DNA of 54,785 nucleotides from Waterburya agarophytonicola KI4. GTDB lineage: Bacteria; Cyanobacteriota; Cyanobacteriia; Cyanobacteriales; Xenococcaceae. The notes under the pieces were generated by a model. It did not search any database, was not told where the DNA came from, and was given only the letters and a program-made list of their open reading frames with translations. Shown in pieces: positions 1-7,655 of this stretch (position 1 is the stretch's first letter; each line of letters opens with the position of its first letter). Where the stretch lies: contig NZ_JADWDC010000030.1 in NCBI RefSeq assembly GCF_020640915.1, positions 1 to 54,785 of the forward strand, in the 5' to 3' direction. The position numbers and the translations under genes were made by a program.

Positions 1-39
1 TTTTTTCTTACCGTATTTTCACTCTTTTAGCTACTTGTG

Positions 40-684
40 TCAGGCAGCCAGCTCACTAAGTTCTATTTCTAACTTACTAGCCTGTCTTTGATAGTGGAGT
101 TTTTTGGCGATCGCAGCACGAGCTAGATCTTCACGATCGCTTTTTAGGGCTTTCTTAGCTACTCTATCCCAAGCAGACACCTCCTCAACTGCCTCTTGGT
201 ATTGAGGCTGTACTTGCTCCCAAATAGACTTAATATCCGCCAGAGACTCGGCAAGTAGCTCTTGAGCAGTATTACTATCTTTTCCCTTTAATGCCTGTCT
301 AATTGGCTCGTAAAGCTTGGAGGGGTCTAATTTATGAATCAAGGGTACAAAATCTTTTACTTGTTGGCTCTGGCTCACTCCTGTTTTACACCAACTAGCA
401 AAATGCTCGCAGTTGTTAAACAGTAAATTATATTTATGCTCTCCCAAACGGCTTTCGGCTCTTTCTACCACTGCATCGGGAATATAGCCGAAACCATCGC
501 CATATTCAGCAACATATACGGGATTACCCCGACTAAAAGTCTCTAGACTAGTCCTTTCAATCGTTTCGCTGGGTTTGCGGTAGTGAATTACCGTGCCATC
601 ACCGCAATCAATACCGTGATGTTGATATAACCCATCTAGCTGCCATAAATTTCGGTATACGTAAATGCGATCGCCTTTTGTCAT
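40..684 (-). CDS. LRAT-domain (NlpC/P60-like) protein with PspA-like helical C-terminus
   Basis: 214 aa. Residues about 1-110 match the LRAT/H-REV107 fold (lecithin:retinol acyltransferase-like thiol acyltransferases): an early His-His-Gly (H22-H23-G24), a second His at 34, and the signature N-C-E-H-F-A with the candidate nucleophile C92. Residues about 112-214 are helical and charged, and the end (about 170-211: W-D-x-x-A-K-K-A-L, then R-E-D-L-A-R-A-A, then K-K-x-x-Y-x-x-Q) resembles the helical hairpin of PspA/Vipp1 membrane-remodelling proteins. There is no signal peptide. From family knowledge the N-domain would form a thioester acyl-enzyme or cleave amides; the substrate is unknown. It lies 15 bp after a GntR regulator on the same strand and may be co-transcribed with it. 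The domain call is firm; the PspA similarity is by eye. Confidence 0.8.
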   Translation of the reverse strand: MTKGDRIYVYRNLWQLDGLYQHHGIDCGDGTVIHYRKPSETIERTSLETFSRGNPVYVAEYGDGFGYIPDAVVERAESRLGEHKYNLLFNNCEHFASWCKTGVSQSQQVKDFVPLIHKLDPSKLYEPIRQALKGKDSNTAQELLAESLADIKSIWEQVQPQYQEAVEEVSAWDRVAKKALKSDREDLARAAIAKKLHYQRQASKLEIELSELAA

Positions 685-699
685 CGAGATTTAGTTTAT

Positions 700-1728
700 T
701 TATTTTTTTGGTAGATTAATTCCCAGCCCCAATTCTCTTTTGAGTAAATTAATTGATTTCTCGCCAATATAGCTATCAGCACTAATAACATCGGGAATCC
801 GAATCAAATCCTCCCGCATGGCGATAATTTCCGCTTTAACCAAATCATAACTAGTATAGCCAGTAATAACCGTATGAGCAGCACGCAGAACGGCTCTTAA
901 GCGATCGCGATCGCCTACCCGAGAAGTTAATACCAACAAATCTTCTCCCCGTTGACTGTTGACAATACTAGAAGCAATACTCAACGTACCTTCGCTTAGA
1001 CTAACAATACCCAAGCAAGCTTGAGATGGCAAACCTTTGATAATTTCCAATTCCTTGTTGTAGTCATACATATCAATCGGAATGACTCGAAAAGAATTAG
1101 GAGGAACGATTGCCAAGACTTCTGTAATAAAATAGCGGTTGGTTACTAACGTGCCAAAATTAATCTTCTCTAAAATTTGCGGTAACTTTTCCAACTCAAT
1201 CAATTCAATATCAATTGAAAAAGACTTTTGCAACTCTTGTTGCATAATCTCTCCTGCATTAATATCCCTTTCGGGTACAGTGACGATTACGCGATCGCTA
1301 CACCGAATGCGCCAGTCTATTTCTTCAATAAAAAGTTCTTTAACTTGTTCTAGGCTACAACCCAACTCCAAAATTCGATCCATACTTTCTTTGATCGCAC
1401 TTACCGAGCGATCTACAGGAGAATCAGATTCAGTAATATTTTCTCGTTCGTGAATTTTGACATAAATACCCGATCCAGCTACAGATTCTACTAAACCACT
1501 TTCTTCTAGCTGTTGGTAAACCTTACTAATAGTGTTGCGATGCAAACCTGTAATCATTGCCAATTGTCTGGTGCTAGGCAAACGATGAGCGGGAGGATAT
1601 TGTCCAGAGGCGATCGCAAATTGAATTTGAGCAAACAGTTGTTTGGAAGCTGGTACGTCACTATCAGACTGGATTTGAAAGTTCAGCATGGGATAATCGG
1701 CGAGCAAGGGAGCTTTTATGTGCGCCAT
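700..1728 (-). CDS. GntR-family transcriptional regulator
   Basis: 342 aa. The N-terminal winged helix (about residues 20-90) has the GntR pattern A-S-G-Q-Y-P-P-x-x-R-L-P-S-T-R-Q-L-A followed by R-N-T-I-S-K-V-Y. The C-terminal part of about 230 aa is not an aminotransferase (so not MocR) and not an obvious FCD or UTRA domain; it reads like a Rossmann or periplasmic-binding-type sensor fold. An ATG at codon 14 is an alternative start. GntR regulators of this length exist in cyanobacteria, including Sll1961 of Synechocystis, which is linked to photosystem stoichiometry; orthology to it is only a guess. It sits upstream of the LRAT gene and downstream of gpmI on the same strand. Ligand and targets are unknown. 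Confidence 0.85.
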   Translation of the reverse strand: MAHIKAPLLADYPMLNFQIQSDSDVPASKQLFAQIQFAIASGQYPPAHRLPSTRQLAMITGLHRNTISKVYQQLEESGLVESVAGSGIYVKIHERENITESDSPVDRSVSAIKESMDRILELGCSLEQVKELFIEEIDWRIRCSDRVIVTVPERDINAGEIMQQELQKSFSIDIELIELEKLPQILEKINFGTLVTNRYFITEVLAIVPPNSFRVIPIDMYDYNKELEIIKGLPSQACLGIVSLSEGTLSIASSIVNSQRGEDLLVLTSRVGDRDRLRAVLRAAHTVITGYTSYDLVKAEIIAMREDLIRIPDVISADSYIGEKSINLLKRELGLGINLPKK

Positions 1729-1778
1729 TGTAGACGCAAAATTTGCTTTTTTTGCTAAATATTTAATAACTTAATTTA

Positions 1779-1813
1779 TTAGTTCTTAGCTTTTAGCTCT
1801 TAACTCTTAGTTT
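1779..1813. repeat. Heptanucleotide tandem repeat (5 units)
   Basis: Five consecutive 7-bp units of the form TTA-G/A-YTN (TTAGTTC, TTAGCTT, TTAGCTC, TTAACTC, TTAGTTT) lie in the spacer between gpmI and the GntR gene. This is the short tandemly repeated (STRR) style of cyanobacterial intergenic repeat; related runs occur elsewhere in the window. Confidence 0.75.
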
Positions 1814-1846
1814 GTAGCCTTGGAAATTGACAGCACCATATTTTAA

Positions 1847-3445
1847 TTACATCGATATTTTAATGGGCGTTCGATTTCTTTTAGCTTCATAAGCTGCCGA
1901 TTCAATTAAAGATTGACCGCTCATCTCCTCTGGCTGAGGAATTTTCAATATTTCTAAAATAGTTGGGGCAACATCCGCCAAACAACCATTTTCTCTCAAA
2001 GGTGTATCTGTACCGTGTCCGACAATTTTTCGGTCTTCTCCTTCTACTAAAATAAAAGGTACGGGATTGGTGGTGTGCGCCGTCCAAGGATTGCCGTCTG
2101 CATCGCGCATATATTCAGCATTACCGTGATCGGCAGTGATTAATAAAGTTCCTCCAGCTTTGTTGGTTGTTTCGATCACCTTACCCAAACAGCGATCTAC
2201 TGTCTCAATTGCTTGAATTGCTGCTTCTAAGTTGCCAGTATGTCCCACCATGTCGGGATTAGCATAATTGACCACGATCAGTGAATAAATTCTTTTGTTG
2301 ACTGCATTGCAAACTGATTCTGTTACAGCTTGTGCTGACATTTCTGGCGCGCGATCGTAAGTGGCTACCATAGGACTTTGAATTAATTCCCGATCTTCCC
2401 CTTCAAAAGGTTGTTCTAAGCCACCATTAAAGAAATAAGTAACGTGGGGATATTTTTCGGTTTCTGCGGTGCGAAATTGAAGCAAGCCATTATTGGCTAT
2501 AACTTCTCCCAAAATATTAGTTAAATTTTGAGGCTTGAAAGCAACTTCTACCTCTGCACTAGAATCATATTGAGTGAAAGTAACAAAAGCAAGAGACTTT
2601 ATTTTCTCTCTAGGAAAGCCATCAAATTTATCGTTAACAAAGGCATAAGTCAACTGTCTTGCGCGGTCGGGACGGAAGTTAAAGAAAATGACCGAATCTC
2701 CAGATTCAACAGCACCAGAGGCTATCCTGGTGGGAGGAATAAATTCATCGGTAGTTTCTTGAGCGTAGAAGCTTTCTAAAACCTCAGCAGCCGATCTCTT
2801 GTCAGTGATACTATCTTGGGTCATGATGTCGTAAGCTTGCTGCACTCGATCCCAACGGCGATCTCGATCCATCGCAAAGTAACGACCACTAACGGTTACA
2901 ATCCTGCCAATTCCAATTTTATCGATCGAATCTTGAAGTTTATTTAATGCTTTAATTCCTTCTGTGGTGTATGTATCTCTACCATCTGTAATCGCGTGAA
3001 TACAAACATCTTCCACTTCATTAGACTTGGCTAAATGAAGCAAACCAATCAAATGTTTCAAGTGAGAGTGTACCCCACCTTCAGAACAAAGACCAACTAA
3101 GTGTAATTTTCCTCCATTAGCTTTGACTTTAGTGCAAGCATCGACTAACGCTTGATTTTTTAAGATAGAGCCATCTTCAACTGCATCGGAGATTCTAACT
3201 AATTCTTGAGGTACTACTCTCCCCGCGCCCAAGTTCAAGTGTCCCACTTCCGAGTTACCCATTTGACCATCGGGTAATCCCACATATTTACCTGATGTAT
3301 TGATGAGAGTGTTAGGATATGCAGCTTGCAAGCTATGAAAAATTGGTGTCTTGGCAGTGGCAATAGCATTAGCCTCTGTTGACTCGCGATGACCCCAACC
3401 ATCTAAGATAGCTAGCACCACTGGAGATACAGGTGCTTGAACCAT
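1847..3445 (-). CDS. gpmI: 2,3-bisphosphoglycerate-independent phosphoglycerate mutase
   Basis: 532 aa, full family length. Interconverts 3- and 2-phosphoglycerate in glycolysis/gluconeogenesis using two Mn2+ ions and a phosphoserine intermediate; cytoplasmic. The metal-binding L-D-G-W-G is at residues 14-18 and the catalytic serine S65 sits in M-G-N-S-E-V-G-H. The second metal site is visible as T-A-D-H-G-N-A-E and A-H-T-T-N-P-V-P in the C-terminal third. The ATG is followed directly by conserved sequence (P-V-V-L-A-I-L-D-G-W-G), so the start is secure. Downstream comes the GntR gene; in many cyanobacteria secG follows gpmI, but it is not seen here. Confidence 0.97.
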   Translation of the reverse strand: MVQAPVSPVVLAILDGWGHRESTEANAIATAKTPIFHSLQAAYPNTLINTSGKYVGLPDGQMGNSEVGHLNLGAGRVVPQELVRISDAVEDGSILKNQALVDACTKVKANGGKLHLVGLCSEGGVHSHLKHLIGLLHLAKSNEVEDVCIHAITDGRDTYTTEGIKALNKLQDSIDKIGIGRIVTVSGRYFAMDRDRRWDRVQQAYDIMTQDSITDKRSAAEVLESFYAQETTDEFIPPTRIASGAVESGDSVIFFNFRPDRARQLTYAFVNDKFDGFPREKIKSLAFVTFTQYDSSAEVEVAFKPQNLTNILGEVIANNGLLQFRTAETEKYPHVTYFFNGGLEQPFEGEDRELIQSPMVATYDRAPEMSAQAVTESVCNAVNKRIYSLIVVNYANPDMVGHTGNLEAAIQAIETVDRCLGKVIETTNKAGGTLLITADHGNAEYMRDADGNPWTAHTTNPVPFILVEGEDRKIVGHGTDTPLRENGCLADVAPTILEILKIPQPEEMSGQSLIESAAYEAKRNRTPIKISM

Positions 3446-3553
3446 AATTGTTACCTTATAATAATCACTGGCACATTGATAATAGCATCGTAGACCACTT
3501 TAGTTCGACAGTATTTATGGGGATTTTATAAAGATCGCCGATTTTATCGTTAA

Positions 3554-4018
3554 TCAATCGACCCGACATCTTTGGGAACTAACCCTGGCTTTTGCTTCTC
3601 TTTCGGCAATTATCGCCTCTAAATCTGGTCTGCCTGTAAGTTTAAGTCGCCAGTCAGCCCAAATACCATAAATCCAGTCAGCGATCGCTCCAACTACTGG
3701 TAATTTAGTCATAGCATAGATCCATCCCATGCCTAATTCTTGGTAAATGTGGCGAAATACTTCGACGTTTTTGATTACATTACCATTGGGTAAAATACCA
3801 TGAATTCTGCCCATCGCGGTGGCAAAGTCAATATCTGCATTCTCTCTGGAGTTATAATTGGCATCTGCAATGTCAACAAAGTTAACAATCCCTCTCCCCC
3901 GATCTTTTTTGGTTAGGAAATTAACTTCTCGCACGCATAGAGGACATTCTCCATCATATAAGAGCTTGATTTTCCAAGATGGTTGCTTAAATTTATCTGC
4001 GATCGCTTTTGTTGTCAT
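3554..4018 (-). CDS. DUF393 (DCC-family) thiol-disulfide oxidoreductase-like protein
   Basis: 154 aa. The N-terminal block L-L-Y-D-G-E-C-P-L-C with the two cysteines in C-P-L-C is the DUF393/DCC signature, a thioredoxin-like fold named for its Asp-Cys-Cys motif (here D-G-E-C-P-L-C). Conserved later blocks include N-F-V-D-I-A and G-R-I-H-G-I-L-P-N-G, and the C-terminal part contains the usual W-I-Y-A pattern. Soluble or membrane-peripheral; redox substrate unknown. It stands 108 bp upstream of gpmI on the same strand, and a small protein gene precedes it by about 70 bp. Confidence 0.88.
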   Translation of the reverse strand: MTTKAIADKFKQPSWKIKLLYDGECPLCVREVNFLTKKDRGRGIVNFVDIADANYNSRENADIDFATAMGRIHGILPNGNVIKNVEVFRHIYQELGMGWIYAMTKLPVVGAIADWIYGIWADWRLKLTGRPDLEAIIAEREAKARVSSQRCRVD

Positions 4019-4088
4019 AATTTTTCATAACATTTTGAATAGCTCGATATTATCGATGAAGGTATATTCATCAAATCTTCATCCTGGC

Positions 4089-4232
4089 TTAAGAAATTAA
4101 TGTGATCAGGTTGCGCTCGAAGACAAACTCACTATAATCGGCAATGGTGTCTAATCCTACACGGTCAAAGAAGAGTTCTAGGGTTAACCATACGCCTAAT
4201 CTAAAAACTAGTTTTTTCCATTTAATATTCAT
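4089..4232 (-). CDS. Small (47 aa) conserved-looking cyanobacterial protein
   Basis: A complete short frame with ATG at 4232 and TAA at 4089, too short for a usual length cut-off. The 47-residue product begins M-N-I-K-W-K-K-L, has a weakly hydrophobic stretch L-V-F-R-L-G-V-W-L-T-L-E-L-F-F, and then a motif-like tail G-L-D-x-I-A-D-Y-S-E-F-V-F-E-R-N-L. The balanced composition and aromatic/acidic pattern look like coding sequence; I recall similar cyanobacterial small proteins with a D-Y-S-E-F motif but cannot search. There is no strong ribosome binding site. It could be peripheral to membranes. It is co-directional with the DUF393 gene 70 bp downstream. Confidence 0.6.
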   Translation of the reverse strand: MNIKWKKLVFRLGVWLTLELFFDRVGLDTIADYSEFVFERNLITLIS

Positions 4233-4485
4233 CGCATTAAATCCAAATGTTAAGGATTTCTCTCGCTTCTGTTACTAAAGTTAACAACAATTGTAAAGAA
4301 AAGCAACAACACCCTCTTGTTTGCGAGGAAGAGTTCTCCTGAAAAGCCCTAGAGCCTTGGAACGACAGATTTGTGATGTGAGGAAAAGAAAACATAAAAC
4401 CCTGGATGAGAAACCAAGAGCGAATATACAATTGCAGAAGGAAGGTTTGTATACCTTAGAGCTTGTTAATAACTGCTTGGTACTG

Positions 4486-5094
4486 ATGACATATAGCACT
4501 AACGAACTAATCCAAATACTCGATCTCGAATTAAAAGAAAACTGGAAAGGCAAGCGTGTTGTTCTATCGTCAGCACAACGCATCAACGATCCCGTCGTCG
4601 AAAAAGCTTTGGACATGAACCAGGTAAATAAAGTTTTTGCCTATCGCGATTTCCGCAGTAAAATTCATGAATATCAGCGCGATTGTGGAGTTTCGGGAAT
4701 TATCTGGCGTACCTGCACCTTCGGAAAGCAAAGCATTACTTATCCTGAAATACACAATCAATTAGTCCCAGTTTCAGGAGATAAAGAGATTTTAGTCGGT
4801 GCGCGAACTGAAATTTTAGATTTTTGGTATCAAGTTACCAAAGATCTGAAATTCTGGCTGGTTAATAACAACTTTGTCAATCATCAAAGCCATCACCAAC
4901 CTATTAGTTTTAACTATCTGCAAAAGCTGATTCAACAGACAGAATGGGCAGAAATTGATGCAGCGCGGACTGAAATTTATCTTGGTCTGTGTTGGGGAAT
5001 ACCTCAAGATCATCAATATCAATGGGCAAAACCTAAATCTGGTTGCGATCGCATTATTGCTACTGTATCCAAACCTAGTGCAATTAAGATATAG
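4486..5094 (+). CDS. Conserved hypothetical protein upstream of ccmK3
   Basis: 202 aa from the ATG at 4486 (M-T-Y-S-T-N-E-L). The frame is open further upstream to a TTG at 4321, but that extension is basic and low in pattern, so I prefer the internal ATG. The protein has no signal peptide or membrane segment. Striking blocks are W-K-G-K-R-V-V-L-S-S-A-Q-R-I-N-D-P, then G-I-I-W-R-T-C-T-F-G, then Y-P-E-I-H-N-Q-L, then E-I-L-D-F-W-Y-Q-V-T-K-D-L-K-F-W-L-V-N-N. I recall this as a cyanobacterial protein of unknown function and cannot assign a family. It ends 87 bp before ccmK3 on the same strand, so co-transcription with the shell genes is possible. Confidence 0.75.
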   Translation: MTYSTNELIQILDLELKENWKGKRVVLSSAQRINDPVVEKALDMNQVNKVFAYRDFRSKIHEYQRDCGVSGIIWRTCTFGKQSITYPEIHNQLVPVSGDKEILVGARTEILDFWYQVTKDLKFWLVNNNFVNHQSHHQPISFNYLQKLIQQTEWAEIDAARTEIYLGLCWGIPQDHQYQWAKPKSGCDRIIATVSKPSAIKI

Positions 5095-5181
5095 GGATCT
5101 AAACCGAGAGCGTTCGAGATATAGTAGTCTAGATAATTATGATTTGTTTAATCTAAATTTTAAGTCAAAAAACAAAAATAT

Positions 5182-5496
5182 ATGTCTCAACAACACGCAG
5201 TGGGGGTAATCCAAACTCTCGGTTTTCCTGCTGTTTTAGCTGCATCAGATGCGATGCTTAAGGCTGGTCGTGTCACCTTGGTTTATTTTGATAAAGGGGA
5301 AAGTGGCACTTTTGTAATTGCCATTCGTGGTCCTATTTCTGAAGTAAGACCTTCTATGGAAGCAGGATTAAAAGCAGCAGAAAATACTTTTGGTGGTAAA
5401 GTAACTACCCACTATACTGTACCTAATCCACCAGACAATGTAGTGGCAGTTTTGCCAATTGACTACACCGAAGAAGTAGAGCAGTTTCGTTTCTAA
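5182..5496 (+). CDS. ccmK3: Carboxysome shell protein CcmK3 (BMC-domain)
   Basis: 104 aa, one bacterial-microcompartment domain filling the protein. The N-terminal A-V-G-V-I-Q-T-L-G-F-P-A-V-L-A-A-S-D-A-M and the Y-F-D-K-G-E-S-G-T-F-V-I-A-I-R-G-P block are CcmK3-like; CcmK1/2/4 carry V-G-Y rather than V-Y-F here. The C-terminus V-L-P-I-D-Y-T-E-E-V matches the beta-carboxysome CcmK family. From published work CcmK3 does not readily form hexamers alone and builds mixed hexamers with CcmK4 as a minor facet component. Paired with ccmK4 127 bp downstream, away from the main ccm operon, as in many beta-cyanobacteria. Confidence 0.95.
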   Translation: MSQQHAVGVIQTLGFPAVLAASDAMLKAGRVTLVYFDKGESGTFVIAIRGPISEVRPSMEAGLKAAENTFGGKVTTHYTVPNPPDNVVAVLPIDYTEEVEQFRF

Positions 5497-5624
5497 GTTA
5501 TTTTTGAAGCTGAATTTAAGTATATTCAAAAAATGTCGTCAGTCAGCTAAAATTAGAACTCGTAAATGTAATCTAGAATTACTTTTATTTGTATTTGTAA
5601 TTAATAATTTAAGGGAGCAAGTTT

Positions 5625-5978
5625 ATGCCGTCTCAATCTGCGGTAGGATCTATTGAAACAAAAGGATTCCCAGGTGTCCTCGCAGCAGCCGATGCTATGG
5701 TTAAAGCAGGGCGAGTTACCTTAGTTGGCTACATTCGCGTCGGTAGCGCCCGTTTTAACGTTAATATTCGCGGCGATGTATCGGAAGTCAAAACTGCAAT
5801 GGATGCGGGAATTGAAGCAGTGAAGAAAGCTGAAGGTGCGACTTTAGAATCTTGGGTAATTATTCCTCGTCCTCACGAGAATGTCTGCGCGGTTCTTCCT
5901 ATTGATTATACTGAAGAAGTCATGCCTTATTTAGATCGCGTTGAAGGAAGAACTTTGCCCATTGCGCCCAATTCATAA
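5625..5978 (+). CDS. ccmK4: Carboxysome shell protein CcmK4 (BMC-domain)
   Basis: 117 aa, a single BMC domain with the CcmK4-type pattern: A-V-G-S-I-E-T-K-G-F-P-G-V-L-A-A-A-D-A-M-V-K-A-G-R, then V-G-Y-I-R-V-G-S-A-R-F-N-V-N-I-R-G-D, then V-I-I-P-R-P-H-E-N-V. Hexameric facet protein of the beta-carboxysome whose central pore is thought to pass small metabolites. Own ribosome binding site AAGGGAG at 5611-5617, 7 nt before ATG, stronger than that of ccmK3, which would favour more CcmK4 than CcmK3. The short C-terminal extension after L-P-I-D-Y-T-E-E-V is typical of CcmK4. Confidence 0.96.
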   Translation: MPSQSAVGSIETKGFPGVLAAADAMVKAGRVTLVGYIRVGSARFNVNIRGDVSEVKTAMDAGIEAVKKAEGATLESWVIIPRPHENVCAVLPIDYTEEVMPYLDRVEGRTLPIAPNS

Positions 5979-6042
5979 GATACAATTGATCTAGAAAATA
6001 TGGCAGTTTTTAATTCACATTAGAAATAAGATAATTTTGAAT

Positions 6043-6141
6043 AAAAAAGTCAGGGACGCTATTAATTTTTAATTGTTAATTATTAAACAAAGATTTGAGA
6101 ATTTCAGTTTGATAATTGCGATCGAGCATTTATGCGTCCCT
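6043..6141 (-). terminator. Long-looped inverted repeat, possible 3' structure
   Basis: Arms AGGGACGC (6052-6059) and GCGTCCCT (6134-6141) are perfect 8-bp complements 74 nt apart. Read on the minus strand the second arm is followed after GAC by six T (6043-6048), so it could close the 3' end of the zinc-ribbon gene transcript. The loop is AT-rich and the assignment is weak. Confidence 0.35.
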
Positions 6142-6179
6142 TTCAAAACAGTTTAGAAAGATCGACTATTGATCGTTTC

Positions 6180-6722
6180 TCAATCGCTCAAAGATAATTT
6201 TCTTTTCAAAGCTCTAATATAGAGAAAAATAGGAAATTGATAGTATTCAATTATTAGCCAAATGATACAGAATAAGTGAGCGCAGAAAGTTAGAATCGTC
6301 CAAGCAAGAGGCAGCCAAGAGAGCAAGCTATCGCTAGACAAGGGAAATAGATACATCCCAGATCCAACAATGGCAGTAGGCAACAAAACAAACCCTAAGG
6401 CGACGAGAATATAATACCAACCAACTTCTACTCCTTCTCGGTGAATACCCTTCCAAGTTTTTCCATTCCAATACCAAGTTAAGGGTAATTGACTGTCCGC
6501 CATCTTGAGCAATTGCTTTTCAAAATTGGTCGTGAAGATATGCTGGCAGAAATTACAAGAAAAGGCTTCCATCATTAGCATTTCTGATACTTTACCGTGA
6601 CGACAGACAGGACAAGAATATTCTCCTTTTACATGAAAACGATTAAATTCAGTCCACTCTTTTTGTAAACGATCTACTCCAGAATGTTTGGCAGAATAAT
6701 GGAAGTTATGAGCTTTAGACAT
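6180..6722 (-). CDS. Zinc-ribbon membrane protein of unknown function
   Basis: 180 aa from the ATG at 6722; the frame extends to a TTG at 6767, which would add 15 residues. The N-terminal half has two CxxC knuckles, S-C-P-V-C-R-H-G and F-S-C-N-F-C-Q-H, about 20 residues apart, typical of a zinc ribbon. An aromatic block L-P-L-T-W-Y-W-N-G-K-T-W-K-G follows, then two long hydrophobic segments (Y-Y-I-L-V-A-L-G-F-V-L-L-P and L-P-L-A-W-T-I-L-T-F-C-A-H-L-F-C-I-I-W-L-I-I), and a short basic tail. Likely an integral membrane protein with a cytosolic metal-binding head. Convergent with ccmK4. I do not recognise a named family. Confidence 0.7.
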   Translation of the reverse strand: MSKAHNFHYSAKHSGVDRLQKEWTEFNRFHVKGEYSCPVCRHGKVSEMLMMEAFSCNFCQHIFTTNFEKQLLKMADSQLPLTWYWNGKTWKGIHREGVEVGWYYILVALGFVLLPTAIVGSGMYLFPLSSDSLLSWLPLAWTILTFCAHLFCIIWLIIEYYQFPIFLYIRALKRKLSLSD

Positions 6723-7052
6723 ACATTTTAAAATGTCGAGATACTTTTTAGTATTAGTAATCACCAAAAATAATTACTAAAGGTGTTAGGCTTAAACTAA
6801 CCTATGAAAACCAAAATAGAGTAAATAAAGCGGTCTTAGTTATTTGATTGGAAAATACTGAGGATTCGGCGATCGCATTTACTTGATACTATTCAATTCT
6901 CCAAGGCATTGACAGCTAGACAGTAATTATAACGATCTCGATATACTTCCTTGTTGCTCTCTTGAGATTTGATATAAATATCAATATTAATTAAATTCTC
7001 CATAAACTTTCTTTGCAGATATTTACCAGTTACCAGTTATTGTTCTAAATTT
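6723..7052. other. 330-bp gene-poor stretch
   Basis: Between the zinc-ribbon gene and the MEKHLA gene. It contains only a doubtful 36-codon minus-strand frame (6893-7003) and a short 7-bp tandem repeat at 7023-7043 (TTACCAG, TTACCAG, TTATTGT). No clear promoter or terminator seen. Confidence 0.5.
6893..7003 (-). CDS. Doubtful small ORF (36 aa)
   Basis: ATG at 7003 to TGA at 6893. The product starts M-E-N-L-I-N-I-D-I-Y-I-K-S and ends V-Y-R-D-R-Y-N-Y-C-L-A-V-N-A-L-E-N. The composition looks protein-like rather than random, but there is no good ribosome binding site and no recognisable family. It may be a real small protein, a remnant, or chance. Confidence 0.25.
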   Translation of the reverse strand: MENLINIDIYIKSQESNKEVYRDRYNYCLAVNALEN

Positions 7053-7529
7053 TCATCCAAGCCATTGCCAATCTGAAAAGGTAGCAGCCTGTCCGCATTT
7101 GTGTCCCGACTCATCAGTTAGATTCCAGATTATTGCTTGTTTGATCGCGAATTTTTGACCTGTAGTAGAAATTCTAACTCCTTGACAGTTGGCGATATAG
7201 CCTTTGGTAGCTGCTTGCTCTAACATTGCCGATCTAGTCGCTCTGTTTTCTGGCTCTGCACTCAAGCGAGAAGGGGTTTTAATTAACTCATCCCAACTAA
7301 TCGACCATAGTTGTAATGCTGCCTGATTACCATAATTAAAAATGGGATCTGCTTGAGTGTCATGGGAAACTATAACAAAAGGTGCGTGAAATAATGTTTG
7401 GGACAATGCTTGGGGAGTGTTAGCAGTATTTATTAATTCTTTGTCTAGTAGTTGTTGATAACTATTGACTAAAATTTTACTCCAACGAATAATTTCAGGC
7501 TGTTGCCAAACTGATAAGCTATCATCCAT
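7053..7529 (-). CDS. MEKHLA-domain (PAS-like) protein
   Basis: 158 aa from the ATG at 7529; a TTG 11 codons upstream is less likely because conserved sequence starts after M-D-D-S. The whole protein matches the MEKHLA domain, a PAS-related fold also found at the end of plant HD-ZIP III proteins: A-P-F-V-I-V-S-H-D, then P-I-F-N-Y-G-N-Q-A-A-L-Q-L-W, then the P-S-R-L-S-A-E-P block, and a final G-Q-A-A-T-F-S-D-W. Free-standing versions are common in cyanobacteria; they may bind a small ligand, but no function is established. Cytosolic. Co-directional with the prohibitin-like gene upstream (126-bp spacer). Confidence 0.85.
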   Translation of the reverse strand: MDDSLSVWQQPEIIRWSKILVNSYQQLLDKELINTANTPQALSQTLFHAPFVIVSHDTQADPIFNYGNQAALQLWSISWDELIKTPSRLSAEPENRATRSAMLEQAATKGYIANCQGVRISTTGQKFAIKQAIIWNLTDESGHKCGQAATFSDWQWLG

Positions 7530-7655
7530 TTTGTTTATCGATCTCAATTTTGAAAAAAGCAAAAAACATCATCCAATTATAAAGGCGATCGCTGTATTAA
7601 AATTATCACAAGATTTTTCGTTATGAAAGAATCTGTAATGATAATTTTAATTGAG

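Noticed and set aside
1139-1758. Plus-strand frames opposite the GntR gene
   Set aside because: They mirror a well-supported minus-strand gene and show no family pattern. The same applies to other opposite-strand frames inside gpmI, ftsY, the antiporter and the trypsin-WD40 gene.
4321-4485. Upstream extension of the unknown gene ahead of ccmK3, starting at TTG
   Set aside because: The 55 added residues are basic and pattern-poor while clear sequence blocks begin after the ATG at 4486.
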